64,000 nt of DNA, from NCBI RefSeq assembly GCF_015278125.1, contig NZ_JADILO010000020.1, positions 1 through 64,000 of the forward strand, read 5' to 3'. The notes under the pieces were generated by a model. The model saw only the letters and a program-made list of their open reading frames with translations, did not search any database and was not told the origin of the DNA. Source of the stretch: Vibrio fluminensis. Lineage in GTDB: Bacteria > Pseudomonadota > Gammaproteobacteria > Enterobacterales > Vibrionaceae. Of the stretch, positions 39,425 through 47,878 are shown in pieces (positions within the stretch are counted from its first letter, which is position 1; each line of letters starts with the position of its first letter). The translations under genes and the position numbers were made by a program.

Positions 39425-39454
39425 AAAAAGCCAGCTTGCATTAGCTGGCTTTTT
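39425..39454. terminator. Intrinsic terminator after pepD (bidirectional)
   Basis: AAAAAGCCAGC and GCTGGCTTTTT pair around a 7-nt loop. It ends pepD and has T runs in both directions, so it could also end a minus-strand transcript coming from the 39500-39640 region. Confidence 0.85.
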
Positions 39455-39505
39455 ATCAAATTACGATAAATTTATTTTATCGTTACGAATAGACATTTTC
39501 GTTAG

Positions 39506-39637
39506 TCACGAAGAAATCAGGTTGTTACAGTCCCCTCCTTGAAGCGTCTTTGGGCAAACCATCTTGCCTTCTTCAAGCCATAACACCGTGTTGTTATGCT
39601 GGGAGCACTCCATCCTGGGGTGTCTTATTTCTCTCAT
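39506..39637 (-). CDS. Candidate 43-residue Cys-containing small ORF (uncertain)
   Basis: ATG at 39637 to TGA at 39506; an inner ATG at 39613 would give 35 residues. The inner part contains Cys in MECSQH, MVCPKT and GGDCN and could bind metal. Against coding: no good Shine-Dalgarno before either ATG, three rare AGA/AGG codons in the first eight, and an overlapping sequence that folds well as RNA. For: G+C above the intergenic background, balanced amino acid content, a TATAAT (39717-39722, minus strand) upstream and a terminator downstream. Confidence 0.3.
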   Translation of the reverse strand: MREIRHPRMECSQHNNTVLWLEEGKMVCPKTLQGGDCNNLISS

Positions 39638-39697
39638 GTACTAATCTGTAATAGGTAGTCGCTCTCAAGCGCACATTTCGAGATATGAGTGATTGGC

Positions 39698-39725
39698 TTT
39701 GATGATAAATCGAGCTAATTATAAC
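39698..39725 (+). promoter_or_regulatory. Putative rimB promoter
   Basis: TTTGAT (39698-39703), 16 nt, TATAAC (39720-39725). The predicted leader of about 70 nt begins with the hairpin at 39742-39760. The AATTATAA core is palindromic and could serve the opposite strand too. Confidence 0.4.
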
Positions 39726-39800
39726 TAGGCTCTCATTGTGCATGTCTGGTATTCAGACATAGGGCGGCAATGTCACTTTTTAGTATCAACAAATAACTGA

Positions 39801-40253
39801 ATGACTGCGATGAAGAAAGAAAAACTACTTGTAGGTTGGTGTGAAACACTAAGCCTACCAGGACTTGGTATTGATAAAATTAACGCGAAAGTTGATACCG
39901 GTGCTAGAACATCTTGCTTACACGCGTTTAAAGTAGAGAGCTTCTCAAAGGAAGAGACACAATGGGTGCGTTTTTGGTTACATCCAATCCAGCACAACAC
40001 GGAAGTAGAAATCGTATGTGAAGCAAAAGTGGTCGATGCTCGCGTAGTTCGCGACTCTGGCGGCCATGAAGAAAAACGCTATGTAATTGAGACGGAAATG
40101 AGCTTAGGTGGTCAAACTTGGCCAATCGAGATCACTCTAAATAACCGCGAAAACATGGCATTTCGTATGCTACTAGGTCGTACTGCTATGCATGACCGTA
40201 TTCAAGTAGATCCTGTGGAATCTTTTTTAGTCCCGTTTGAGGAAAACAAATAA
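39801..40253 (+). CDS. rimB: RimK-associated retropepsin-like protease RimB
   Basis: A 150-residue protein of the ATP-dependent zinc protease/RimB family (COG4067), which has an aspartic-protease-like fold. The motif [14 protein letters not shown] (about 30-43) carries the D-T-G active site, and MLLGRTAM near residue 127 is the second conserved turn. In Pseudomonas, RimB works with RimK on ribosomal protein S6 glutamylation. The start is uncertain: ATGs at 39801 and 39810 both lack a strong Shine-Dalgarno. The stop overlaps the rimK ATG (TAATG), implying coupled translation. Confidence 0.9.
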   Translation: MTAMKKEKLLVGWCETLSLPGLGIDKINAKVDTGARTSCLHAFKVESFSKEETQWVRFWLHPIQHNTEVEIVCEAKVVDARVVRDSGGHEEKRYVIETEMSLGGQTWPIEITLNNRENMAFRMLLGRTAMHDRIQVDPVESFLVPFEENK

Positions 40254-41158
40254 TGAAAATTGGTATTCTGTCTCGCAACGCGAATCTGTACTCTACTCGT
40301 CGTCTGATCGAAGCGTGTGAAGTTCGAGGCCATGAAGTGAAAGTGGTTGATGCTCTGCGCTGTTACATGAATATCAATTCTCAAAAGCCCGAAATCCACT
40401 TTAAAGGTGAAGAACTTTCTGGCTACGATGCGATTATTCCTCGCATCGGCGCATCGGTGACCTTTTACGGCACTGCGGTATTGCGTCAATTTGAGATGAT
40501 GGGCGTTTACCCAGTCAACGAATCAGTGGCGATCACTCGCTCACGCGACAAACTGCGCTCAATGCAATTACTGTCGCGCAAAGGCATTGGCATGCCGATC
40601 ACTGGCTTTGCAAGCAAACCAGATGATGTAAAAGACCTACTAGAAATGGTTGGTGGTGCACCAGTCGTTATCAAACTACTTGAAGGTACTCAAGGTATCG
40701 GTGTTGTTCTTGCGGAAACTCGCAAAGCAGCAGAAAGTGTTGTTGAAGCTTTCATGGGTCTGAAAGCGAACATTATGGTACAAGAATTCATTAAAGAAGC
40801 GGGCGGTGCGGATATCCGTTGTTTCGTAATTGGTGACAAAGTGATTGCGGCGATGAAACGCCAAGGTGCAGAAGGCGAATTCCGCTCGAATCTACACCGC
40901 GGTGGTAGCGCTTCACTGATTAAAATTACGCCAGAAGAACGCCGTACTGCGGTAGCTGCTGCGAAAATAATGGGTCTAAATGTGGCTGGGGTCGATCTAC
41001 TTCGTTCAGACCGCGGTCCATTAGTCATGGAAGTAAACTCATCTCCGGGTCTTGAAGGTATTGAGGCCGCAACTGGTAAAGACATTGCTGGAATGATTGT
41101 CGAATTTATTGAGAAAAACGCGGCAAGTAAAAGGACTAAAACTCGTGGCAAAGGCTAA
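40253..41158 (+). CDS. rimK: Alpha-L-glutamate ligase RimK
   Basis: ATP-grasp ligase that adds glutamate residues to the C-terminus of ribosomal protein S6 and makes poly-alpha-glutamate. The 301 residues match E. coli RimK (300). [21 protein letters not shown] opens the N-terminal domain. [13 protein letters not shown] (about 142-154) is the ATP-grasp loop, [17 protein letters not shown] follows, and [15 protein letters not shown] binds metal. It lies between rimB and an aspartoacylase-like gene that starts inside its last codons. Confidence 0.96.
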   Translation: MKIGILSRNANLYSTRRLIEACEVRGHEVKVVDALRCYMNINSQKPEIHFKGEELSGYDAIIPRIGASVTFYGTAVLRQFEMMGVYPVNESVAITRSRDKLRSMQLLSRKGIGMPITGFASKPDDVKDLLEMVGGAPVVIKLLEGTQGIGVVLAETRKAAESVVEAFMGLKANIMVQEFIKEAGGADIRCFVIGDKVIAAMKRQGAEGEFRSNLHRGGSASLIKITPEERRTAVAAAKIMGLNVAGVDLLRSDRGPLVMEVNSSPGLEGIEAATGKDIAGMIVEFIEKNAASKRTKTRGKG

Positions 41159-42209
41159 AAAGAATCGTGCTTTTGAATTTCTCGGCGAATCAGTTGCGCC
41201 GGGGGAACGTAAGGTAATTGAGTTAGAAGCGGCCAAGCTTTACACTCATTCACCTTTATCGATTCCAGTCGAAATCATCAACGGTAAATTGGCGGGTCCA
41301 ATTTTGATGGTAAACGCTGCAATCCATGGCGATGAATTGAATGGCGTAGAAATCGTGCGCCAGCTAATCAATACCATTGATGCTAGCAAACTGAGAGGCA
41401 CGCTTATCGCGGTGCCGATCGTTAACGTATTTGGTTTTATTCACAAGTCACGCTACCTGCCTGACCGTCGTGATTTAAACCGTTGCTTCCCGGGTAGTGA
41501 AAAAGGCTCGCTTGCTTCACGTATGGCGCACACCTTCTTCTCGCAAGTAGCAACGCAATGTGATTACATTCTTGACCTGCACACAGGTGCAATTCACCGT
41601 ACCAACTTGCCTCAAATTCGTGCGGATTTGAGCAATGCTGAAACACTGCGAATTGCTCAAGCGTTTGGTACGCCAGTAACGATTGATGCACCGCTACGCG
41701 ATGGTTCACTTCGTAGTGAAGCAGAACGTTTGGGTATCCCTGTACTGACTTACGAAGCGGGTGAAGCACTGCGCTTCGAACCAATCTGTATTAGTGCGGG
41801 TTACTTAGGTGTGCAACGCGTGATGCAGGCAATTGGCATGCTTCGTACTAGCCGTAAGAAGATCCCAAATACTGTGATTGCAAAATCGACTAGTTGGTTA
41901 CGTGCAGAGAGCGACGGTATTTTACGTACGGTTGTGACGCTGGGTGATCGTGTCGAGAAAGGCCAAGTGCTTGCTTATATCAGTGCGCCTCTTGGTCACA
42001 GTGAGATTGAACTGGTTGCGCGCAAAGGCGGCATCGTTATCGGTCAGCAAACTCTACCTTTGGTTAACGAAGGTGATGCAATCTTCCACCTTGCTTACTT
42101 TGAAGGTGACGACGAAGAAGCAGAACTGCTCGTGGAAGAGTTTATTGAAGATATCATCGATGCGGATCTTGAACCTCTGACGACAGGTCAAATCAATACA
42201 CCATCTTAA
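41145..42209 (+). CDS. Succinylglutamate desuccinylase/aspartoacylase family protein
   Basis: I start at the GTG at 41145, 9 nt after AAGGA, giving 354 residues (first codons V-A-K-A-K-K-N-R); a longer open frame begins at 41097 without a ribosome site. It overlaps rimK by 14 nt. The zinc carboxypeptidase-like core has [25 protein letters not shown] (H-x2-E pair), [11 protein letters not shown] and LDLHTGA. The C-terminal 90 residues resemble a lipoyl-like barrel ([20 protein letters not shown]). A role in removing or trimming amino-acyl glutamates made by RimK is an inference from the operon; the substrate is unknown. Confidence 0.88.
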   Translation: MAKAKKNRAFEFLGESVAPGERKVIELEAAKLYTHSPLSIPVEIINGKLAGPILMVNAAIHGDELNGVEIVRQLINTIDASKLRGTLIAVPIVNVFGFIHKSRYLPDRRDLNRCFPGSEKGSLASRMAHTFFSQVATQCDYILDLHTGAIHRTNLPQIRADLSNAETLRIAQAFGTPVTIDAPLRDGSLRSEAERLGIPVLTYEAGEALRFEPICISAGYLGVQRVMQAIGMLRTSRKKIPNTVIAKSTSWLRAESDGILRTVVTLGDRVEKGQVLAYISAPLGHSEIELVARKGGIVIGQQTLPLVNEGDAIFHLAYFEGDDEEAELLVEEFIEDIIDADLEPLTTGQINTPS

Positions 42210-42226
42210 TCACTGCGATTTCGATC

Positions 42227-42255
42227 TAAAAATGCCCGCTATAGCGGGCATTTTT
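42227..42255. terminator. Bidirectional terminator between convergent genes
   Basis: AAAAATGCCCGCT and AGCGGGCATTTTT pair around TA, shared by the rimBK operon (plus) and the transporter gene (minus). Confidence 0.85.
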
Positions 42256-42270
42256 GTCTCTGCTAATCCA

Positions 42271-43641
42271 TTATCCGAATGAAGCCCAGATAACCGTCGC
42301 CACTAGAATTGGGCAGACAAACTTGACGTACGCAGGCCACAATTTACCAAACCAACCTTGAGTAAATTCAGGGTAACCTTGCTCAAGCTCCTTAATTTTC
42401 GTGTGTCGGCTCCACACCCAGCCACCAAATAGACAGAACAACAATGCTGCCATTGGTTGCAAGTACTGAGTTGCCACGGTCGCTACTAAGCCAAACATAT
42501 CAGCAAAGTTGTACACAATCACTACGCTAAATAGCGCAATCAGGCCACCTAGTACCCAGCTTGTTGGACCGCGTTTGGTATTGAAGCGCTCGCCCACCAG
42601 TGATACTGGACACTCAAGCATCGAGATTGATGAGGTTAATGCAGCAATAGTCAGCAGTAAAAAGAACACTCCTGCAAACACTTGACCAAGTAACCCTAAA
42701 CTGTCGAACATCAGCGGTAATACAGTAAATACTAGAGTGTCAGAGCTCAAAAGTGAGCCATCATCAGCGTAGATCTGTACCCCTTTTTGCATCGCAACAT
42801 ACATCGCGGGCATGACAACTAAACCTGCGATAAACGCCACTGCAGTGTCAACTAAGGTTACATTCATTGCCATTTTAGGCAGGTTTTCTTTTTTGCTTAA
42901 GTACGAACCATAGATCAGCATTGAACAGCCACCAATGGTCAAAGAGAAGAAGCCCTGCCCCATTGCCGCTAGAATCAACTTACGGTCAAATACTTTTTCA
43001 AAGTCAGGCACGAGGTAGTGCTTAAGCCCCTCAACCGCCCCTGCTTGAGTCATGATGTAAACAAACAGTAAGCCAAACAGCACAAAGAGTGCCGGCATCA
43101 ATCGTGTTGACCACTTTTCAATGCCTTGCTTAACGCCACCTTGCACAATCAGGATAGTAAGAACATAAAAAACAAGCGTACCAAAAAGGTTGCGTTCTAC
43201 ACTGAATCCTTTAAACCATGCCGTTGCCGATTCAAAACCAAAAATGTCTGTGACCGCACCAAATAAGAAGCAAATCAACCAGCCGCCGACAATACTGTAA
43301 AAGGCGAGAACTGCGCATGGTACGCTAAGACCAATCCAGCCAACCATACTGCCAAGATTTTTACCTAAAGGATTAGTGGTCAGTGAACGCATGCTATCTA
43401 CTGGGTTAGCTTGCCCATATCGGCCAATCGCCATTTCCACCACCAACATAGGAAATGCGACCACTAAGATCATTACCAAGTAAACCAATAAGAAAGCGCC
43501 GCCACCATTGCTAGCCGCTTGCGTAGGAAAACCCCAAATATTGCCTAGACCGACAGCTGCGCCTGCCGCGGCTAATACAAAGCCCAAACGGGAGCCGAAA
43601 TGTTCACGGCTAGAAGAAGTTGCTTGTGTCATACCACTCAC
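42271..43641 (-). CDS. Neurotransmitter:sodium symporter (SNF) family transporter
   Basis: A 456-residue inner-membrane Na+-dependent transporter of the LeuT-fold NSS family, probably for an amino acid. The N-terminal helix has the signature FVLAAAGAAVGLGNIWGFPTQAASNGGGAFLLVY with the unwound sodium/substrate site. TIGGCSMLIYGSYL and LAALTSSIS-like segments (here IAALTSSISMLE) mark TM6-TM8. The start could also be the fourth codon (43632). The substrate cannot be told from sequence. It stands alone between terminators. Confidence 0.92.
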   Translation of the reverse strand: MSGMTQATSSSREHFGSRLGFVLAAAGAAVGLGNIWGFPTQAASNGGGAFLLVYLVMILVVAFPMLVVEMAIGRYGQANPVDSMRSLTTNPLGKNLGSMVGWIGLSVPCAVLAFYSIVGGWLICFLFGAVTDIFGFESATAWFKGFSVERNLFGTLVFYVLTILIVQGGVKQGIEKWSTRLMPALFVLFGLLFVYIMTQAGAVEGLKHYLVPDFEKVFDRKLILAAMGQGFFSLTIGGCSMLIYGSYLSKKENLPKMAMNVTLVDTAVAFIAGLVVMPAMYVAMQKGVQIYADDGSLLSSDTLVFTVLPLMFDSLGLLGQVFAGVFFLLLTIAALTSSISMLECPVSLVGERFNTKRGPTSWVLGGLIALFSVVIVYNFADMFGLVATVATQYLQPMAALLFCLFGGWVWSRHTKIKELEQGYPEFTQGWFGKLWPAYVKFVCPILVATVIWASFG

Positions 43642-43788
43642 ACAAATATCAATGAACTAGTGAGCTAGTACACTATATCAATTACCATCATCAATCAATA
43701 CGCTATAGTGATTTATTCTGATTTTTTATTCGATTAACCCTCGATAAATCTACAGCCATAAAAACCTATATCTGGCGATAAAAACAAC

Positions 43789-43811
43789 AAAGGCGCCTAT
43801 TGGCGCCTTTT
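43789..43811 (-). terminator. Intrinsic terminator after the DUF2884 gene
   Basis: AAAGGCGCC and GGCGCCTTTT pair around a 4-nt loop, followed on the minus strand by TTTGTTGTTTTTA. It closely resembles the terminator at 32984-33008. Confidence 0.8.
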
Positions 43812-43826
43812 AAAAATGCAATCAAC

Positions 43827-44570
43827 TTAAATTGAGAAGACTTGATAATCTTTCAATTCAGGTATTTTTTTCAGAACATCCTGTTCTTGCTCTGCCATTT
43901 GATCCAATGAGTCACAAAATTCTCGTGACTGCTGTTCGGCTTGTTTGGCATGTTCCTTCATGCGCTGTTCGATACGCGCTTTCAACTCATACATACTTTC
44001 AGAAAGCTCTGTTAAGTTAAGGCCACCATCTTGCTGCATCTTTTCAGACAACACATTCATTGCATCGCCCATAAACTCTGAGGTGAAGATCTCTTTTGCT
44101 TTGGCAAAGTCTTCCGTCCAAGACTCTGTCATCTCACTGAAGCTTTGTGCTGGTAAGATCAAATCACCATCTTTGTAGTAACGCGCTTCAACGTCAGCGT
44201 AGAACTCTTTTACGGCTGTTTTAACGTCATCAAACGCATCTGGCGCACCTAGACTCTTAGCGACATCATCAATCAGATCATTGGCTAACGCGACACTCTC
44301 ATCCGCCATTTTCTTCGCTTGCGGAATGTAGGCATTCATCTTCTCGCGGTAAGCTTTGATCGCTTGCTCTTGCTCTGCGGTCAGCGCAATTTTTTTACCA
44401 TCAATAAAAAGATTATTGTCACTGTCTAATTGGGCGTTGTCACCATTCGCTTGAGTGATTTCAAGCTGTTCACCATCCAACGAGATTTGGTTTTGCAAAT
44501 CAACACGGCATTGGGCCGCATAACTACTGCTGCAAAATAAGACTAAGGATAGGGTAACTAAATGCTTCAT
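43827..44570 (-). CDS. DUF2884 (YggN-like) periplasmic protein
   Basis: A 247-residue exported protein: signal peptide MKHLVTLSLVLFCSSSYA (cleaved before AQC). A small beta-rich opening (CRVDLQNQISLDGEQLEI) is followed by long charged helices (about 70-245), rich in Glu, Gln and Lys, probably coiled coil. This fits the DUF2884/YggN family, whose role is unknown. It stands alone with a terminator after it. Confidence 0.8.
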   Translation of the reverse strand: MKHLVTLSLVLFCSSSYAAQCRVDLQNQISLDGEQLEITQANGDNAQLDSDNNLFIDGKKIALTAEQEQAIKAYREKMNAYIPQAKKMADESVALANDLIDDVAKSLGAPDAFDDVKTAVKEFYADVEARYYKDGDLILPAQSFSEMTESWTEDFAKAKEIFTSEFMGDAMNVLSEKMQQDGGLNLTELSESMYELKARIEQRMKEHAKQAEQQSREFCDSLDQMAEQEQDVLKKIPELKDYQVFSI

Positions 44571-44632
44571 GACCTTCTCTCAATTAGTTGTGGAATATTT
44601 ATTTACTATATCATCGATACTGACAATAGATG

Positions 44633-45112
44633 TTAACGTACTGTCACGATAGCGTAGGCGGTCGATTTACCACCAATGCTCAGTTCCACTTCATCATCTT
44701 GATACTTACCTTTGAGTAACTTACCCATCGGTGATTGAGTGGTGAGTAAGTAGATGCTCACTTGTTGATGCTGCACTGCTAACCCACCAGCACATGGCGC
44801 AATAAAAAAGCGCTTAACTGCACCCTGTTCATCCTCAAGCTCGACATAGGCTCCCACCGCGATCGCTTGCTGCTCAAAATCTCGTAGTTGAAGTTGGCGC
44901 ATCAGGTTGAGTTCATTCTCACACTCTTGAACTCGCATAGCTTGCCCATGAGCAAGGTAAGAGGCTTCTAAAGCTAACGTATCATATTTATGCTCAGGCA
45001 CTGTCTCTTCATCGGTCGCGGCATCAATTGCACGCTGAGTAGAAGAACGCGCTATCTCCAACTTGTCTTCCAAAGCGACTACAATAGCGTCAAGGATTGT
45101 TTGTTTGTCCAT
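44633..45112 (-). CDS. GreA/GreB-family elongation factor-like protein
   Basis: A 159-residue cytoplasmic protein. Residues 1-75 form a helical hairpin whose turn has acidic residues (TDEETVPEHKYDTLALEASYL), as in the Gre coiled-coil tip. Residues 83-159 match the FKBP-like C-terminal domain (GAYVELEDEQ, SPMGKLLKGKYQDDEVEL). The order is thus the same as GreA, but the sequence is clearly diverged from standard GreA and GreB, so it may be a paralogue that uses the RNA polymerase secondary channel in another way. The neighbour upstream is dinB. Confidence 0.82.
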   Translation of the reverse strand: MDKQTILDAIVVALEDKLEIARSSTQRAIDAATDEETVPEHKYDTLALEASYLAHGQAMRVQECENELNLMRQLQLRDFEQQAIAVGAYVELEDEQGAVKRFFIAPCAGGLAVQHQQVSIYLLTTQSPMGKLLKGKYQDDEVELSIGGKSTAYAIVTVR

Positions 45113-45159
45113 ATCTAACGAAATTAATAAAATAACGGCTTGCAGAATAGCATGTTCAT

Positions 45160-46224
45160 TTAAAAGAAACTCAACTGCTTACTTCTATCTTCCGGCTTTA
45201 ACATCACACTTAAACCGAGTAAGCGGATCTCCCGCCCATTCTGTCTTTGCAAGACATCGCGTAACAACTGACGAAAATCGTCAAGATCAAGTTGCGGATG
45301 AATATGTTCTATGGTGGTGAGCTGAAAATCGGCGAATTTAACCTTAATACCTTGCTTAATAATAGCTTTATCAGGACTCGCTTTAGCTAAGCGAACTTCC
45401 AACTCTGGATACAGCTTTTGTTCGATCACCTGCCAACACTCATCATAGGAGCGAATGTTATGGCTAAAAGTACGCTCAACGCCAACAGATTTACGTTCTC
45501 GCTCAGTCACCACTTCACGCTCATCAATGCCATGACTGCGTTTCCACAACGACTCACCTTGACGCCCAAACTTATGCAATAACTCGCGATAGTCCGCTTG
45601 TTTAATGTCTTCGCAGAGATAAAAGCCCGCTTGATGGAGTTTTTCTAAGCTAACTTTTCCAACACCCGGTATTTTCTCGAGCGGCAATTTATCCACCACC
45701 TGCTGAACTTGATTGGGCGGAATAACAAATTGCCCATTGGGCTTATTAATATCAGACGCAACTTTAGCGAGAAACTTGATCGGCGCCACACCAGCAGAAG
45801 CGGTCAGATGAAGCTCATTAAAGATATCGCTGCGAATTGCTTCAGCGATCAGGGTTGCGGAACCACGATAAAGTGTCGCATCGGTAACATCAAGATAAGC
45901 TTCATCGAGCGACAATGGTTCGATAATAGCGGTATAACGCTCAAAGATAGCTCGGATTTGACCAGAGACTTGTTTATACACGTTCATCCGTCCTGGTACG
46001 ACTAGCAAATTAGGGCAGAGTTGAATCGCGCGACCTGTCGGCATGGCACTCCGGACACCAAACTTACGCGCTTCATAGTTGCAAGTACTAATCACGCCTC
46101 GCTGCTTCTCACTGCCGCCAACAGCAAGAGGTCTCCCTCGATACTCTGGAAAGTCGCGCATCTCCACCGCAGCAAAAAAACAATCCATATCAACATGGAT
46201 AATCTTTCTAATTCGCTCCGACAT
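45160..46224 (-). CDS. dinB: DNA polymerase IV
   Basis: Y-family translesion polymerase of the SOS response. The 354 residues fit (E. coli 351). Catalytic motifs: IHVDMDCFFAAVEMRD (Asp, about residues 9-14) and SLDEAYLDVT (Asp-Glu, about 103-104). Two helix-hairpin-helix elements follow (KIPGVGKVSLEKL), then the little-finger domain. The protein ends RSKQLSFF, a beta-clamp-binding tail. A LexA box lies 16 nt upstream of the start. Confidence 0.97.
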   Translation of the reverse strand: MSERIRKIIHVDMDCFFAAVEMRDFPEYRGRPLAVGGSEKQRGVISTCNYEARKFGVRSAMPTGRAIQLCPNLLVVPGRMNVYKQVSGQIRAIFERYTAIIEPLSLDEAYLDVTDATLYRGSATLIAEAIRSDIFNELHLTASAGVAPIKFLAKVASDINKPNGQFVIPPNQVQQVVDKLPLEKIPGVGKVSLEKLHQAGFYLCEDIKQADYRELLHKFGRQGESLWKRSHGIDEREVVTERERKSVGVERTFSHNIRSYDECWQVIEQKLYPELEVRLAKASPDKAIIKQGIKVKFADFQLTTIEHIHPQLDLDDFRQLLRDVLQRQNGREIRLLGLSVMLKPEDRSKQLSFF

Positions 46225-46240
46225 TTTTGCACCAAAACTA

Positions 46241-46260
46241 CACTGTTTAAAAAAACAGTA
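46241..46260. promoter_or_regulatory. LexA box (SOS operator) of dinB
   Basis: CACTGTTTAA plus AAAAACAGTA gives CTG-N10-CAG with an A/T-only centre, matching the LexA consensus CTG(TA)5CAG in its fixed bases. It sits 16 nt before the dinB start codon. The diverging diguanylate cyclase gene begins 128 nt away on the other side, so it could conceivably be affected. Confidence 0.85.
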
Positions 46261-46388
46261 TAATTAATATTATCTGTAAATAAAACCGTTTATCACTACC
46301 CAAGTATCATTTATGAGCCTTACTGATAGCTTGCATTATTACAACTATTTAATATTACCTTGGTTACAATAAATAGAATGGATTCACT

Positions 46389-47603
46389 GTGAGTAAGAAG
46401 ATTTTGGTTGTTGAGGATAGTCTGACGTTTCGTAACTATCTCGAGCAGTTACTAACGCAAGCTGGCTATCAAGTTTTCAGCGCTGAGAATATGGTTCAGG
46501 CTCAGGCGATTTTGGCAGTAGAGCCTGAGTTTCTTTGCTGCATTCTCGACTACTGCCTACCCGATAGTAGTGATGGTGAGATGATCGAGTTAGCACTTAC
46601 TTACCAACATAAAGCCATTGTCCTAACCGCACTTATCAACCCCGAACTGCGTGAGGAGCTCCTCACTAAAGGGGTGGTCGATTACTTAGTCAAAGACAGC
46701 ACAGCATCTGTCGCTTACCTGCTACCGCTAGTACAACGTCTAGAGAAAAACCAGCGCCACAAGTGTCTTGTTGTGGATGATTCACAAACGGTGCGCAATC
46801 ACGTCGTACAACTGCTCGACCGTCAGTACATTCCTGCGGTTCAAGCTGAAAATGGTAAGCAAGCGCTTACCTTATTGGAAAATAATCCAAGCATTACCTT
46901 TGTCATCACTGATCATGATATGCCCGAGAAAGATGGAATTACTATGACCCGAGAAATTCGCCAGTCATGGAATAAAAACCAACTCGCGATTTTAGGCTTA
47001 TCGGCTTCTGAAGATCCGACACTTACTGCATTGTTTCTCAAAGCCGGTGCCAATGATTTTCTCAATAAGCCTTTCCACCCTGAAGAGTTTTATTGCCGCG
47101 TGCATCAGATCCTTGATATGAAAGAAACCAGCAACAAACTCTATCGAATGGCTAACCAAGATGCATTAACTGGCTTGTGGAATCGTCGCTACCTGTTCAA
47201 TCAAGCCTGTAATGGTTGCCAAGAGCGAAATATCGCGATGTTGGATATCGATCACTTTAAGCAAGTTAACGATAACTATGGTCACGATGGCGGCGATGCC
47301 GCACTGGTTACCATCGCTAAGATATTACAGCTCTATTTCCCGAATGATCTCGTGGCCCGCTTTGGTGGGGAAGAATTCTGTATTCAAACTTGCTCTGATT
47401 TCGTTGCCTTTGCCGAGCAGTTGGAAAAGTTACGTCGACGAATAGAGAAAACCACAATTTATCACAATGATATCGAGATTAAGGTAACCATTAGTATTGG
47501 CGTTGCCAGTGCGCAAACCACTCTTGATGAGCAAATTAAACTGGCTGATGATCGTCTCTACCTAGCCAAAGAAAATGGACGTAACCTCGTCGTCACGCAA
47601 TAA
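46389..47603 (+). CDS. Diguanylate cyclase with two receiver domains
   Basis: A 404-residue response regulator that should make cyclic di-GMP. REC1 (about 3-118) has phospho-acceptor D54 with E9/D10, T80 and K102. REC2 (about 124-245) has D130/D131, D175, S205 and K227. The GGDEF domain (about 255-404) keeps DALTGLWNRR and an intact GGEEF active site (326-330), so it is predicted active. The inhibitory I-site (RxxD just before) is replaced by FPND, so product inhibition through it is unlikely. The start is GTG. No histidine kinase gene is adjacent, so the input partner is unknown. Confidence 0.92.
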   Translation: MSKKILVVEDSLTFRNYLEQLLTQAGYQVFSAENMVQAQAILAVEPEFLCCILDYCLPDSSDGEMIELALTYQHKAIVLTALINPELREELLTKGVVDYLVKDSTASVAYLLPLVQRLEKNQRHKCLVVDDSQTVRNHVVQLLDRQYIPAVQAENGKQALTLLENNPSITFVITDHDMPEKDGITMTREIRQSWNKNQLAILGLSASEDPTLTALFLKAGANDFLNKPFHPEEFYCRVHQILDMKETSNKLYRMANQDALTGLWNRRYLFNQACNGCQERNIAMLDIDHFKQVNDNYGHDGGDAALVTIAKILQLYFPNDLVARFGGEEFCIQTCSDFVAFAEQLEKLRRRIEKTTIYHNDIEIKVTISIGVASAQTTLDEQIKLADDRLYLAKENGRNLVVTQ

Positions 47604-47617
47604 TCTTTCATCATAAT

Positions 47618-47648
47618 AAAACCGGCTAGCAAGCCGGTTTTATTTTTT
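47618..47648 (+). terminator. Intrinsic terminator after the diguanylate cyclase gene
   Basis: AAACCGGC and GCCGGTTT pair around a 6-nt loop, followed by TATTTTTTC. Confidence 0.85.
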
Positions 47649-47878
47649 CAGTGTCGATATCAATCACACACGTTAAGCGGTGCGATTTTTCCCTACCCTA
47701 TAAAAATTCTGGTAATGAGCGTAAAAGTGTATCTCTGGTGATAAAAATGCAAATTCCTCTTAGAAGAATTCTCGCTCTGTTGCAGTTATTCGTTACTCGC
47801 CTTGTATTTCAATATAGCAACTGATACTGATATGCAACTCTTATTATTATCATTAGAACAATGCAAAGGAATGATGCC

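Larger units (their letters stand above)
39399..39800. other. Intergenic region between pepD and rimB
   Basis: It holds the pepD terminator, a G+C-richer and strongly self-complementary block at 39521-39651 (see the small ORF entry and findings), a putative rimB promoter (39698-39725) and a leader hairpin ATGTCTG/CAGACAT (39742-39760). No other gene is seen. Confidence 0.6.
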
